64,000 nucleotides of DNA. Origin: Cyathus striatus (taxonomy: Eukaryota > Basidiomycota > Agaricomycetes > Agaricales > Nidulariaceae). The translations under genes and the position numbers were made by a program. The notes beneath the pieces were generated by a model. The model made no database searches and was not told where the DNA came from. It saw only the letters and a list, made by a program, of their open reading frames with translations. The stretch is from contig JAOVFP010000007.1 in NCBI GenBank assembly GCA_025738555.1, forward strand, positions 4,030,001 to 4,094,000. Reading direction: 5' to 3'. Shown here one piece after another: positions 23,783 through 35,726 of the stretch; the first letter of the stretch is position 1, and each line of letters starts with the position of its first letter.

Positions 23783-26700
23783 TCATGCAAATGCCTATGA
23801 ACTGTCATTGATGTGAGGCAGTGCAATGATAATATGGTAAAGGACATTACTCCTTTACCAGACCAAGAGATAATCCATGAAGACATTGCAAGAGGAAAAT
23901 ACCAGTCGAAGATAGACCTTACAGATGCATATGAGCAAGTTTGTGTGCATCCTTCAGATGTGGGAAAAACAGCATTTGCAACAATTAGTGGTACATATGT
24001 TAGCCACATCATGCAACAGGGCAACTGCAATGCCCCAGCAACATTCCAATGATTAATGACAGCAGTCTTCTGGGATGCCATAGGATGCTTCATGCATGCC
24101 TATATTGATGACATCTTCATATACTCAGACACCATTGAAGAACACAAGGAACACTTAAGGATCATGTTCAACAAGCTTTGGGCTAATGACCTGTACATCA
24201 AATGAGAAAAATGTGAACTGTATGCCAAAAGCATTGACTGCTTGGGGCATGTCATTGATAATGAGGGTATACACCCTGACGAAGACAAACTTAGTCATAT
24301 AAGGGACTGGAGAACCCCCTGCACCTACAATGACATTCAAAAATTCATCAGGCTTGTTAACTATGTGGGACATTTTCTGCCTGACATTTCCACATACACA
24401 AGCCCACTACTGGCTATGATACAGAACAGAGCACCATTTCTATGGCACCCCCTTCACCAGCAATGCTTTGATATGATCAAACAGATGTGCTGCAAGACAC
24501 CTATCCTATGCCCTATCAACCCATGCACATGGGAACTGATATGGCTCATTTGCAATGCATCCCAGACAGGAGTAGGTGCCATGTATGGCCAGGGAACCAC
24601 CTGGGACACATGTCACCCTGCGGGTTTCATGTCCAAAAAGTTCATGGTGGCGCAGCAGAACTATACTGTCTATGAACTCAAGACACTTGCCATCCTTGAA
24701 GCACTGATCAAATGGGAGGATAAACTGATGGGCTATGACCTTCACATCATAACTGACCACAAGGCCCTTGAGTTCTTCAAAACCCAAGGGAACCTCTCCA
24801 ATCACCAGTGACAATGGATGGACTACATGTCTCATTTTGACTTTGACATCACCTATGTCAAGGGAGAATACAACAAAGTGGCAGATTGTCTATCCTGCTA
24901 CTATGAGAGTGACACACTGGACAACATGCACGGAATAGAAGATTATGTGCATGCAGATGCCCACATTGACTCCACCAGCAAGGACCTCCCATCATCAAGG
25001 TACCACGAACTGTGTGACCATGCCATCAAACCATGTGCTCTATGTGCAATGGAAACAAGGCACAGCAGGCACCTCCAAGAATGACAAGAAATGCAGGATG
25101 TTGAAGCCCAGGAAATGCTAGCCACAGGAGAACAGGAACCTATGGTTACACCCAATGAGGACCCAACACCTGAGCCTCCACATGGACCACCTCACAATGA
25201 CATGGTTACCCTAGCAGATATCCTGTTCCACAAAGCTTTGACCACCATGCCCCTGACAGTGACCAATGAAACATTCACGCAATGCATCAAAGAGGGGTAT
25301 GTAGACAACAAACTGTTCCAAATCATACTGGATACACCAGAAGCATATCCATGCTTCCCCATATACGATGGCATAATTCATGCCCTCAACCTTGCTGGAG
25401 AGGAAGTGGTATGTGTACCACGCAACCGTGAGTTGATCACCACTATAATCAACCAAGTCCATGAAAGAAGGAGGTACGAGGTTGCCAGACAACAATTCAA
25501 CAACAAGAAGGAGAAGCAGGAACTGAGAACAAGGACAATCCCAGGGCAAATACCTGACACCCTTGGAGTTGTAGAGCAGAAGAAAGGACAGATTGAGCAG
25601 GAAAACTGGCTCTCAGGAATGTTCGGCCCATCCATATATGTATCTAGGAGGTCGAACTGTGCATTCGCAGGACGGACAGCTGAAGAGGCCTCATGCATCA
25701 AGCTCAGAGGCACTCAGGCTTATCAACCTTGATTGGCATTGTATAATGTTGTGCTGAGAGGGTTCCCCATGAACCCCCTGCAAGTTGACATCCTAGCAGA
25801 TATGATTAATGACCTGCAATATAGTCAGGATGTATGCTTCGAGGCCCATGAGCTTCTTAACATCTTCAGGACCATAGCAGGATGGGTCTTCCCTGAGCAC
25901 AGGGACCACTCAATGTGTCATGTGTTATCAAGCCCTTGCCTTGCAGGGGGGATTCCCCCCCTTGATATCTCTTATAATCCTGGTCTCCCTCGAATTGAGA
26001 GGCCACAATCATCCTTCACAAGGAGAGCATCCTCCTCTGCCACAGGTGGAGCAGGGCTGTTGATGCCCCCTCCCAAACATCAATTGATGGTAGACCTCTA
26101 CTGTCAGTATATATTGCACCATGGCCACCCTGGTAGCTCTAACCCCTTCATAGGGATAGCGGTCAACTGGGCATTTCAAGTATGTCATCGCAGCATCTTC
26201 AGATATTTACTAGGAAGAGCTATTGGACCAACTGCAAGGGAAGTGAGAGTCACTTTCCTTTGCAAATTCACCTTCCTGTTAGCTCAGCCCAACCAGTACC
26301 ATGAAGAAATCAAGGCATGAAATGCCTCCCACCCCAACTCCCCATTCATGCCACAGAGGGGACCTGACTTTGTGAGTAGGCAGTTTGACTGCCCTGCCAC
26401 CTCATCCCACAATGTCGGGATGATGGATGTCATCTCAACTCTTATCACAAATGGTGTACCCATCAGGTGGATCAACCACATGTATCCATACAGGCTGAAT
26501 TACTTGGACACCTATTTTATGAACTCACCCCTGAGGAGGGAGCTATTCCTCGACATCAATGACTGCAGGCTGGACCACCTGCAATATCATGGAGAACCAT
26601 GGGCCATAGTTGAGTGGTCCAGGTTCTGGACTCCTTCCCCTGAGGACTTCAACCGCATCCACACCCTGATGTGAATCAACCAGATTCACAACAGGGTGCT

Positions 26701-27162
26701 GGAAAGAGAAGGAAGGTGGTTACTATATGCTGAGTTGTCCTCCTTCCTCTACCTTAGAGGCTGCCCCTGCTCTGATTTGGTACTCATGCCTTCAACAAGT
26801 GGGACAAACATGGTTACTCAGAGTACTGTGAACCCAGAGTCTAATGACTCCACTATGGAATTGGAAGAGGACCCCTGTCAACCCCACTGGTCTCACTGCC
26901 CCCTCCCCTGGTTACAAGTGTTGGGGGGTCTAACAACCCCTTGTTGACAGAGGGGACACATACTGGAGGGTCTAATGACCCTCAACTACAGAATGAAGAG
27001 ATGCTTGGGGGTGTTGGGTCTAATGACCCCCCACCCCCCAGGGAGGGAACATCTACCGTACCCTCAGCTATGGAGGTCAATGATGGAGCTTGTCCCCACT
27101 GCCCTTTGATGCCTCAGCCTCCAGCTCATTCTCCTCCTCCATTAGGACCATCCTCAGCTTAG
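23783..27162 (+). pseudogene. Ty3/gypsy pol relic (RT, RNase H) with extra C-terminal region
   Basis: One frame runs from 23783 to 26947 and is interrupted by nine TGA codons (23798, 24050, 24203, 24809, 25082, 25730, 26318, 26672, 26945) with no TAA or TAG. It encodes gypsy reverse transcriptase (SKIDLTDAYEQVCVHPSDV, AYIDDIFIYSDTIEEH, CLGHVIDNEGIHPDEDKL), RNase H (ITDHKALEFFKTQG) and the DITYVKGEYNKVADCLS linker. Soon after a VPRNRELITTIINQVHE segment, where the integrase should begin, the protein changes to an unrelated region. This runs about 500 codons (NVVLRGFPMNPLQVDILADM, ..IFRTIAGWVFPEHRDH..) and resembles conserved uncharacterised proteins of mushroom genomes. A frameshift in a G-run near 26920 moves to another frame ending at 27162. 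The 5' part (gag, protease) is missing because the foldback element abuts the RT. Confidence 0.85.
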
Positions 27163-27228
27163 ACTCCTCACTGTATCACCCTCCCATCCCTGTGTAAAAC
27201 TGCATGTACTCAGTCTCAAGAGGGGGTG

Positions 27229-27720
27229 TGTAAGGCAGCACCTCACCTATTTTGCTTATGTCACTAATTGATGTATGTAGTTGTTTACCTATGGACTGTT
27301 TGACAATGCCTGATGGCATTGCCACATATAAAATTACTTGTATTTACATTTGTATGGACAACTGTTACTTGAACACTCATAGACTACCAATACATTGGTC
27401 TGGTTTATGTCATGTATAAGTAAGGGAATTGCATAGAGGAGTGCCACCTCTACAGGTCCACCCATAAGACAATGAAGCATAGGGACTAATGAGAGCTGAA
27501 ATTTTATTATAATTTGGTTAAGTAACTCTTTAGTATTTACTATTGAGCTCAGTTGAAATTTACTTTAGTACAAAGTTCATAAAGGATTGGGTTTGTCATT
27601 CATGATGTAAAGTACATTACCAAGGGGAGCCTCCACCTCCTCTCTACTCCAGTTTGATCAACAAAGCCAATAACTCCTAGACAGCATGACAAGAACCTTC
27701 AACATTTTGACCCTATCACA
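27229..27720 (+). mobile_element. Candidate gypsy 3' LTR
   Basis: A purine tract (AAGAGGGGG, ending at 27226) precedes TGTAAGGCAGCACCTC. A TG..CA unit could end with CCTATCACA at about 27720. There is no second LTR in the window to confirm the limits. Confidence 0.45.
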
Positions 27721-30717
27721 CCTTCAACTGTCATCTCAGTCTTCATAGGTCTTGCTGTATGAAATGGAGGTGCTCATGGTACTCAATACAGCAGTCAGTT
27801 GTTGAGCAGCTACCTATGAGGATAAAAGGGAGTGAGATGGAAGGGAGGAGGGAGGAGGGGGGGTTGAGTGACATGTACAATGGTGGCATTGTCTTCATGA
27901 CACAGAGAAAATGGGGCTTGAGAGCTCTGGAGGACATCACATCCTCATTGTGGTGAAGCAGGGGGAGATGGGTGACGTGGCAGAGGATGTGGTCATAGCT
28001 GATACAGCACCTGGTGGCATATGGCTACCTATTGAAGAGAGAGGAGGGAGACAGAGGTGAGAAGGGAGGAGGGGCTAGGTGACCTGACATTAATGCTGCA
28101 CTTGCCAGTGACATCATTGTCTTCATGGAGTGCAGGAGGGGCCTACATGATGTGGTGTTGTTGTCATTGTGATGCAGAGAGGGACAAGGGAGGAGTGGGG
28201 GTTGCATTGGGTAATGTGTCATCAATGCCATTCTTGACAGTGGTGCCATCAATCTCGAGAAGCAGAAGGAGGGGGCAGGAGGATGTGATGCCATCATCCT
28301 CATTGCTGGGAAGGAGGAGGAGGAGGGGGGGGAGATGTGGCATGTTCATCTTCACAAAGGAGGGTGGGGGGTGCTAGGCAACATGGTGCCAACACTATTT
28401 TTTCCAGCTGCATTGTCATCTTCTCAACACAGAGAGGAGAGGAGTCTGCATGTAGTGGTCTGGGTGACATAGGGGGCACAACAAGTAGTGGTACTGGTGG
28501 TGGTGGGAGAAGCTGGAGGTGATGTATTGATGGTGTGACAACATAGTCATTGAGCAATGGATGCAGCAGTTGGGGAAACAAGTGCTGGGTGGAATCTGGA
28601 AGAGGCTAATGGAAATCATCAGAGGAGTAAGAGTGATAACGAAATGGAGCAGTCATACCATATGCCCAAAGATCCTATCAAGTGCTGGAGGGGGAGGAGG
28701 AGGAGGACAATTGCCTTGTGATATAGCTGTGAGGATTGAAATCATGCTGTGGCACTCCACATCCATGTTCTTGATGAGTGTTATACCCTCAGAAGGACTA
28801 GATGTGTCAGCATATGTTCTCGGAGTACTAAGATGAAGCACAGTGGTACTGTGTCTATGTGTGTATAGTCAACCCATGCACAATAGACAGGCCAACACAT
28901 GTACCTCATATCCCTGTGGACTGAAAGGATCATTTTCAGCTCAATATCTCTTTGCACATGCACTATATTTCCATGACTCCCGTGTTCTTAGCTGGATGGG
29001 TCTTGGTCTCCATGAGAACACTTGAAGTTACCACAATATTCAAGAGACTCGAGAGGGGTACCTGGCTGGTTGGCCATCTATACATTTAGCATGACTGGAG
29101 AATGGCCAAAATGTCCATGCATCTGGGAGTTGATAGAGTCAGAGGAGTCACCAGCTGTAGTGGACATTATTATGAAGCTGGGATCATTCAACAGATTGCC
29201 ATCTGTGAATGAGAAGTGTTCTTGATCTTCAGAGGAGCTGGATGTGATCACCTACTATGCAAAGCAAGGTATAAATATCACATAAGTATGGAAGCAGTTG
29301 TGGATAAGTTAACATTGAGTTCTGAAGGAGCTAGGTTTGAGTTGGTAGGTTGAGGTGAAACAAGAGGGAGAGAGAGGGGAGGGAGGGAGGAGGAGGAGGA
29401 GGGAAGGAGTGGGGGGGAGGGGAGGGGGGAGAGTGGGGATGGAGTGGGGATGGTGGTGGTACAGAAACAAGAGAGGTAGTGTCAGTGTCATGCTGACAGA
29501 AGTCACATTGTTTGGTCTGGATAAATATAGTCATGGCATCGTGCCGATTGAGTGGGTAGGAGCGACACAGCTGCAGTGATGATTCATGAAGTAGACTGTG
29601 AAGACAAGGATGGAACATCAGGTAGAATAAGTCATGCATGCAAATCAGTGACTCAGTGGTGTGAACAGTCATAACCAGATAAGATTGAGCTGTTTTATCT
29701 GTGTGACATTGGTTGTTATCAATTGAGGCCTCATAGGATAGAGATGGTGAAAGCAGCAGTTGGTTCATCGATTTTGATGGGCTGGAAGCAACATTCAAGG
29801 GCTGCCTCTTTGCCTGTTGTCTTTCTGTACTCGTTGGCTATTCATGTTGCATTAGCATGAGGAAAAAAGAGATCTTTTTTTTTTTTGGTGGTACCTTGTG
29901 CAAAGTAGCACTGCACACTGCTGTTAACAGTAGTTGAGTTACATGTACAGTAGAGGGGGGAGCCTTAGAGGCAGGAGAGAGAATAAAGACCAGTTACAAG
30001 TTCATACCACAATGGAGAAATGCCTTGATGCATGTCTCAGGTGTTTCCTAAGGTGTGTGGGACTCTGGGCCTCCAGGATCACTGGGTGCTGGGTGCCAAA
30101 GGACCTTGGATTTTGTTCGTTGCAAGAGAACTAGAAGGTGTTAATACTAGGTATGTAAGTAAACTGAATGAGAGAAAATCAATATTTACAAGTGCCCTTT
30201 GTCACTTGGAAGTGCTGGCTGCAATGGCAGAAACCTTGCTTGCTGAAAGAAGTAGGGGGGGGGGGGGAAGCAAAGATTCAAATAATGTAAGGAATGGATG
30301 AGTTGTTTTATATATTGTGTTGCAGTTCTCTCAAAAAGAAATGTCATGGGAGTAAATGAGTCTAGGAGGGGAGAGAGTTTGGGTGTTGAGATTCAGGAGA
30401 CAAAGAAAAGGAAGGAAGATTCAGAAAAAGTGCTGGAGATGAGCTGGGGTGAGCAGAAAGTGGACAATGTGACTGTGTGAAAAGTCACGTGAAAGTCGAA
30501 AAGTGCAACCTATTTTCAACCAGGAGAGTACCTTGGCAAGCAAGGTGACACAATATCACAAGTGATTGATAGACCAACCAATCACAGAGTATAAAGGGGC
30601 TTCAACCAATCACATTGCCAGAAAGTGAGATCCCGACCACAATCCACAAATTGACTTATAGGGTAATCCAGAGGTCCCCATAACCCAACTACCTTAAAAG
30701 GTAGTGGGAATATATTG
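27721..30717. other. Purine-skewed, CpG-poor region without recognised gene
   Basis: The plus strand is rich in GGAGGAGG and GGGGAGG tracts (strongest 27840-28340 and 29355-29460), with a 14-G run at about 30255. Open frames are short and low-complexity (Pro/Ser/Leu on the minus strand, Gly/Arg on the plus). A frame at 29022-29225 (VPGWLAIYTFSMTGEWPKCP) looks protein-like but has no recognised family. Probably a decayed element. Confidence 0.45.
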
Positions 30718-31040
30718 AAATGTTCAATACCAAATTTAGTCTGATCCAAGCAATCAATTTAAACATTCATAGGCTCATATTAAACATGTCACTGAGGGTC
30801 CTTATCATACAAAACTTGAGCTACAAGAGTTTTAATTGAAATTATTAATATATTCAAACAAAATGAAAGGGTTCAATTACATATTCAGGCTGATCTAAGC
30901 AGTCAATTTAAATGTTTGTAGGCTCATTACAAGCATGTCATAGAGGGCCCATACCATACAAAAAGTGATAAGACTGATTTGAAATAGTTACAACAGTTTC
31001 AAAAGAAATTATTAAATGAATTCAAATGTTTAATAATATA
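30718..31040 (+). repeat. Tandem duplication of about 145-160 bp
   Basis: Two units share GAATTTAAA-like starts, CTGATC.AAGCA.TCAATTTAAA, TAGGCTCAT and CATACAAAA; a partial third unit begins near 31025. AT-rich and CpG-free, without coding potential. Confidence 0.65.
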
Positions 31041-31384
31041 TTCAGACCAATACAAGCATCACAAATTAAATAAAAGTTGTATTAAGTCCAATATACAGTA
31101 GTATAGAACATGCCCATAGCACATGTAACCAGTATGCATTAGTGCAATCTGTCTATTCAAATAAGAAATGAGTGATTGTGATTTAGAGTAGGAATCTTAT
31201 TATCTGTGTACAAGGAAATAGGCAAACAATATCATCCATAGAAATAGAACAAAATGGCCTATAAATACAAATGTAAGGTCATTATGACTGTGAAGCATAG
31301 GGCTATTCAGATATCTAATATTGATAACATACCAAATAAATTGGAGTAGCAATGTTAGTTTTAATGGATTGCACAATATTATAT

Positions 31385-31600
31385 CACCTAAGCTCAACCC
31401 TGTGAGCTGAACAAAATGCAAAACCAAGTTTTGTTGTAAACACAAACACTTATTATAGTAATGTACACTATACACTTAATAAAAGGTATTATGCTTACAG
31501 CAACTTTGTTCCTGTCATTTTTATTCAATACACTACCTACAGGTACCTGTGGGTTACAGGTCTTGAAGACCTGACCTGTACCCATACCCACCAGTACCCT
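31385..31600 (+). repeat. Dispersed repeat R7, copy 2
   Basis: Second copy of the element at 18045-18240. It is followed by a run of CCTGT/ACCCA motifs and then immediately by repeat R2. Confidence 0.7.
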
Positions 31601-31639
31601 TACCTGTGACCCATGTGGTTATGGTGTACCTGTGCTATT

Positions 31640-32490
31640 GCCTATCAATGTGGATGTGGTCCCCACTTCAGGCTGTCAAACAATGAGGAGTTAGTTGCAG
31701 TGTGGGTAAGATACCAGTGTACATACATTACCTGGATCAACTACACATCCCACTGCCAACCCAGAACTTCTCACAAGCACTATGGCAGTCAAGGATGTCC
31801 ATTCCTCAACTATTTGAACCTTGATATAAGTCTGGTTTCCTTTCTACATCCTAATCTTCTGTCAATACTCCATGAGCATTAGACTCAGAACTTGAATGTC
31901 CATTGGACTCTCCAATTGAAGCTCCCTTCAAGCTCATGATCTTGATAAACAGTCTAAACCCTAGATGATACAGTCCCTTGGATATCTTCTCCATTTTCCA
32001 TGGATGAATGACGCCTCCACAAGTGGACAGCCAACACTGTATTGGACAGATAGGTTGCCACCATACACTTTAACCCAAGCTGAAAGAATGAACAAGTCAG
32101 CTTATAAGTTTGTTAAGAGTGTTTCTGTACATACTATACGTTTATCCCATCGCTCTTCCTCCGTCAAGCCTTCCTAGCTCTCAACGTCTCAGAAAGACAA
32201 ACACAAACCGAGTCGCAGTCAACAACACCCACCACAATCTGAAAGAGCAGTTGATTAGCTTTCAGTGCCGGCACATAAGCTACTGGACGCACTTGAAGTA
32301 AGCTTCCACCAATGGTCATGATCAATCTTAGTGCCTCCAGTCAACCCCTTGAATCTCTTGAACCAGTGTAAGCGCCCTACAAATGCACGAACGAGTCAGC
32401 AATCACCCAACAGAAACAGAAACAAAGAACCCAACGGCCCGCGCACCCTATCATGCGCACCAGCGAGTCAGATTCATAACACAAAAGCAC
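31640..32490. repeat. Direct repeat R2, right copy (half CpG-decayed)
   Basis: Homologous to 1883-2745. From 31640 to about 32150 nearly every CpG of the left copy is TG or CA here. From about 32195 onward CpGs are kept (for example CCGAGTCGCAGTC and GGCCCGCGCACC). The change in decay inside one repeat marks the right edge of the CpG-depleted block. Confidence 0.85.
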
Positions 32491-32793
32491 ATACATACCC
32501 CGCACAAGCGGCCCTGTCTCGTCCTATGCTATTCTTACTCCAGATGACAGATGATATCAAGTATCACATCGCAATTGAAACGCTGTAATCCCGCACGCGT
32601 GAGCCTAGAGTATATGTATTAAGAGCCAGATGTTGTACATAGAGCGGGAATAGACGATGTAAAGATAAGGATAAGGGTTGGGGCTGGGGGGAGAAATCGA
32701 GACCGTAGTTGACCGTAGTGGGTATCACGAGCAAATACGCCATCACTACACCCACCGCGCTTAGCACCCTTTCTCCCAACCACCACCACCACC

Positions 32794-33580
32794 ATGTCCT
32801 CCCACACCCCACCCTCCACTCCCCCGCGCACCACAATGTCAACAGCCAGCACCCCAGCCCATGAACAAGAACGCTTCTTCACACCCACAGGCGCAGCCTC
32901 TCAAACTCAAACACCGTCCCTCGAGCTCGAATCACCCACCATCGAGTCCCCAACACCAACAGCAGACACACCCACACCAACACAGACTACACGTCCAACA
33001 CCCTCCAACCTCGTCATCCCCTCCTCTTCTCCAGAAGACCCAAGAGAAGGAGAAGGAGAAGCAGATACGCAGCTACACGACCCACTACCACCCTATCCCT
33101 CCCGCGAACGCCGCAGGCGCAGGCTAACAGTATCACGCACAGGAACGTCCGCATCTGAAGATGCCCCTCCCCCCGCCGCAGCCCCACAGCCCTGGGCCAC
33201 ATACGAAGACGAAGAAGCAGCCGAAACCACACCTCCTCTCCCCCGGCTCAAGCCGCCGAACACAAACAAGAACAGGAAGACCCAGATCCTACTCGTACAC
33301 AAGCATGCTTAGCGCTGTGCCCTCTCTTGCGCGAACCGTTCTCTCTCTATTCGATACGGCCACCGATGTGGGAGATACCAGTTCACCAGACCAAATCGGT
33401 GCCAACCACGACCACGAAGACGAGGATGGCGACGGGTGTCCCCCGTCTCACGATGGACAAGCACCCATGTCCCCTCTCCGCCTACGAAATGCGGACGAAG
33501 ATGATTTATCAGAGTACGATTCTCCCTCTACATTCTCCTTCTCCTCGCGGAGGAAAGGCATACTATTACTCTCGTCATAG
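32794..33580 (+). CDS. Disordered hypothetical protein (frame break inside)
   Basis: Starts MSSHTPPSTPPRTTMSTAS and continues as a Thr/Pro/Ser-rich, then Arg-rich segment to about 33270. The continuation (YTSMLSAVPSLARTVLSLFD, acidic DHEDEDGDG, ending RRKGILLLSS at 33580) is in another frame, so either a small intron or a frameshift lies between about 33240 and 33310. The short SLARTVLSLFDTATD helix is the only ordered-looking part. No family recognised. It follows repeat R2, which may contain its promoter. The CpG-normal composition differs sharply from the block to its left. Confidence 0.5.
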
Positions 33581-34233
33581 AGGAGGTACTTCCGCCCGCT
33601 TGTCAGAATGCCTTATTATCGTGCATTGTTCCATTTGCTGGTGTTGAATTTCCCTTATGCGTTGGTTACGTGGGTGTACCTTTTCGTGTTTACTGTGGTA
33701 TGTTCTTTCTTTTTCGATAGTGTGAGGGGAGGCTAATAAGGGGTTAGACGGGTACAACGTTACTGGTTGCGCTTCCGCTTGGTGCGCTGCTTTGCTTTTT
33801 TAAATCTGTTGGATGTGAGAGCGTTTGCTAGAGGAGAGGTGCGTCCTTTTCTACCTTTTCACTTTCTTCATCCTCCTCTTTTCCTCTCCTCTTTTCTTCC
33901 CCCTCTTCCTATGTTGGAGCTTGTGAACGTTCTTTGCTGTGGTCTGCAAAGCAGACAAACCAGCAACCAGGCAACAATGTCGACATGGAGTGCTGGGGAA
34001 TAGACGTACACTATACGTACGTCTCTTATCGAGCGCACTGGTGTCCGTGACCATGTTCGAAGCAGTCTCTGCCATTGTTAGATTTTCATCTGCCGGTGGC
34101 ATCATTACGAATATATTCGCTAAACTTGAAAGTGCTGTTGCTTGGTGGGAGCGCGGGCTCTGTGCGAAGTCTGAACACGATAGTGTCGTTGGTCAATACA
34201 GGGTACTAAGTAGTGAGTAGATACAATAGCATG
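33581..34233. other. Intergenic, no gene recognised
   Basis: CpG-normal, with a TTTTC-rich tract near 33850-33920. No recognised coding region. It ends at the start of the duplicated kinase segment. Confidence 0.4.
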
Positions 34234-35726
34234 TATTACCAGCTGTAGTCATTGCAACAATATAAAACTTTATTGTTCTTTCAAATGGCTTCGACATTTG
34301 CTGAAATGTAAATAATAATATGAAACAGGAGACATAACACCAATATAAAAATACAAAATAAGGTATATTTGAGTAAGATAGTCCAAGCTATGTTCGTCCA
34401 TGAAATATTCATAGTATAAACAATGTTCGTAGTAAGCAATATTCGTAGTCTAAACAGTGTTCGAAGTCTAAGCAATGTTTTGAGTCCGAACAGTGAGAAT
34501 ATTCAATAAAGCAGTAATACTGCGTAGATGGCCCATGTCGTCGAGTACTGGGATTGCCGAAGAGAATCAGGAAGCAATCCAGAGAGGGCGATACAAGGAC
34601 TAGCGTGGTTTAAAGAACTATAACTGGCAGCGTTTGAAGAGAGAGCAAGATCTAGCACAAGGAGATACGAGGACCATAGAGCAGAAATCGAAGGAATGAG
34701 AAGCCGATACTTCGAATAAGTACAGACGAAGACGAAGATTGGACTCCAGGTCCTAAAGAAGGCGGTGGAAGGACCAGAGTCGGTGCAATTGCTTGAGCAC
34801 GCAAAGCGTGCTCATCATCGAGAATCTTGTAGTATTCCTCCAGGGGTGGAGCAACTGTCTGTTGCTCAACGGCATCCCCAATCACTGTATGAATAAACGA
34901 AATCAGAACAAGTAAGAGTACTGAATGAGAATCATACATCGTTTCGAACATCTAATGATCATGAATCTGCCCGTAGGTCAGTCGGTTCTCTACACTCGAG
35001 TCAATCATCTACGAGATAAAGAATACATAAGAATAAGTATACAACATAATGTTGAAGAAAAACGTACCCTAGTGATGAAGTCCTTTTCGGCAATAGTCAT
35101 AGACCCATCTAACCTTAGGACTCTGGACTCGGGATCTCCGGTATTTTTCTCGACATTTGCTAGGTCTGCATAGGAAAATTTGCCGCACAGTAGTAGGTGT
35201 GTAATGACACCCACGCTGTAAAGGTCTGCCCCGAAACCATGATACTCGCTCTTCATGACTTCAGGAGCTGCGTGGATAGATGTACCGCATGGAATGTTGA
35301 CGGTCCATGGATTGTCTTCGGCCCACAGAAACGGGAATGTGTACGTATCCTGATTAACTTTTTGAGTGCGAGCTTGATCCTCGAGATAGGCGGTGGTCCA
35401 AGCAGAGAATTCGGACGACAATAAGGTCTTGCGAGGGAACGGCAAATTGGTGAGCCATTCCAAAGTCACTAATTGCGAGATGATTAGAAGGGTTTAGGAA
35501 GATGTTCTCGGGCTTTACATCCCGATGGATGATGCGAGAGTGATGGAGGACCCTAAGTGCGACGACCTAAAAGCAGATTGGACAAAGACATAATGAAAAT
35601 GAGTGAAGATAACTTACGACTTCCGTGACATAAAATATAGCCAAGTCGCCGGGAAAAGTGGACACTTGCGCATTGATATCATACAGGGTACCGACATATG
35701 AATGCTATCAAGCAGTCAGATCTGAA
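34234..35726. repeat. Segmental duplication R3, copy 1
   Basis: Aligns directly with 41518-42936, covering the 3' flank and the C-terminal two thirds of a kinase gene. The homology ends inside an intron of that gene. Confidence 0.85.

Noticed and set aside
19993..23800. 5' LTR of the gypsy element at 23.8 kb
   Set aside because: The candidate LTR at 19993 does not match the 3' LTR candidate at 27229, and no gypsy gag follows it.
23783..26947. UGA recoding (TGA as sense codon)
   Set aside because: TGG is used normally for Trp, the NACHT and copia frames do not contain internal TGA, and the TGA sites fall where relatives have arginine; CpG deamination is the simpler reading.
28025..28581. Pro-rich minus-strand frames as genes
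   Set aside because: They are the complement of GGAGG tracts, have no ordered segment and overlap equally long plus-strand frames.
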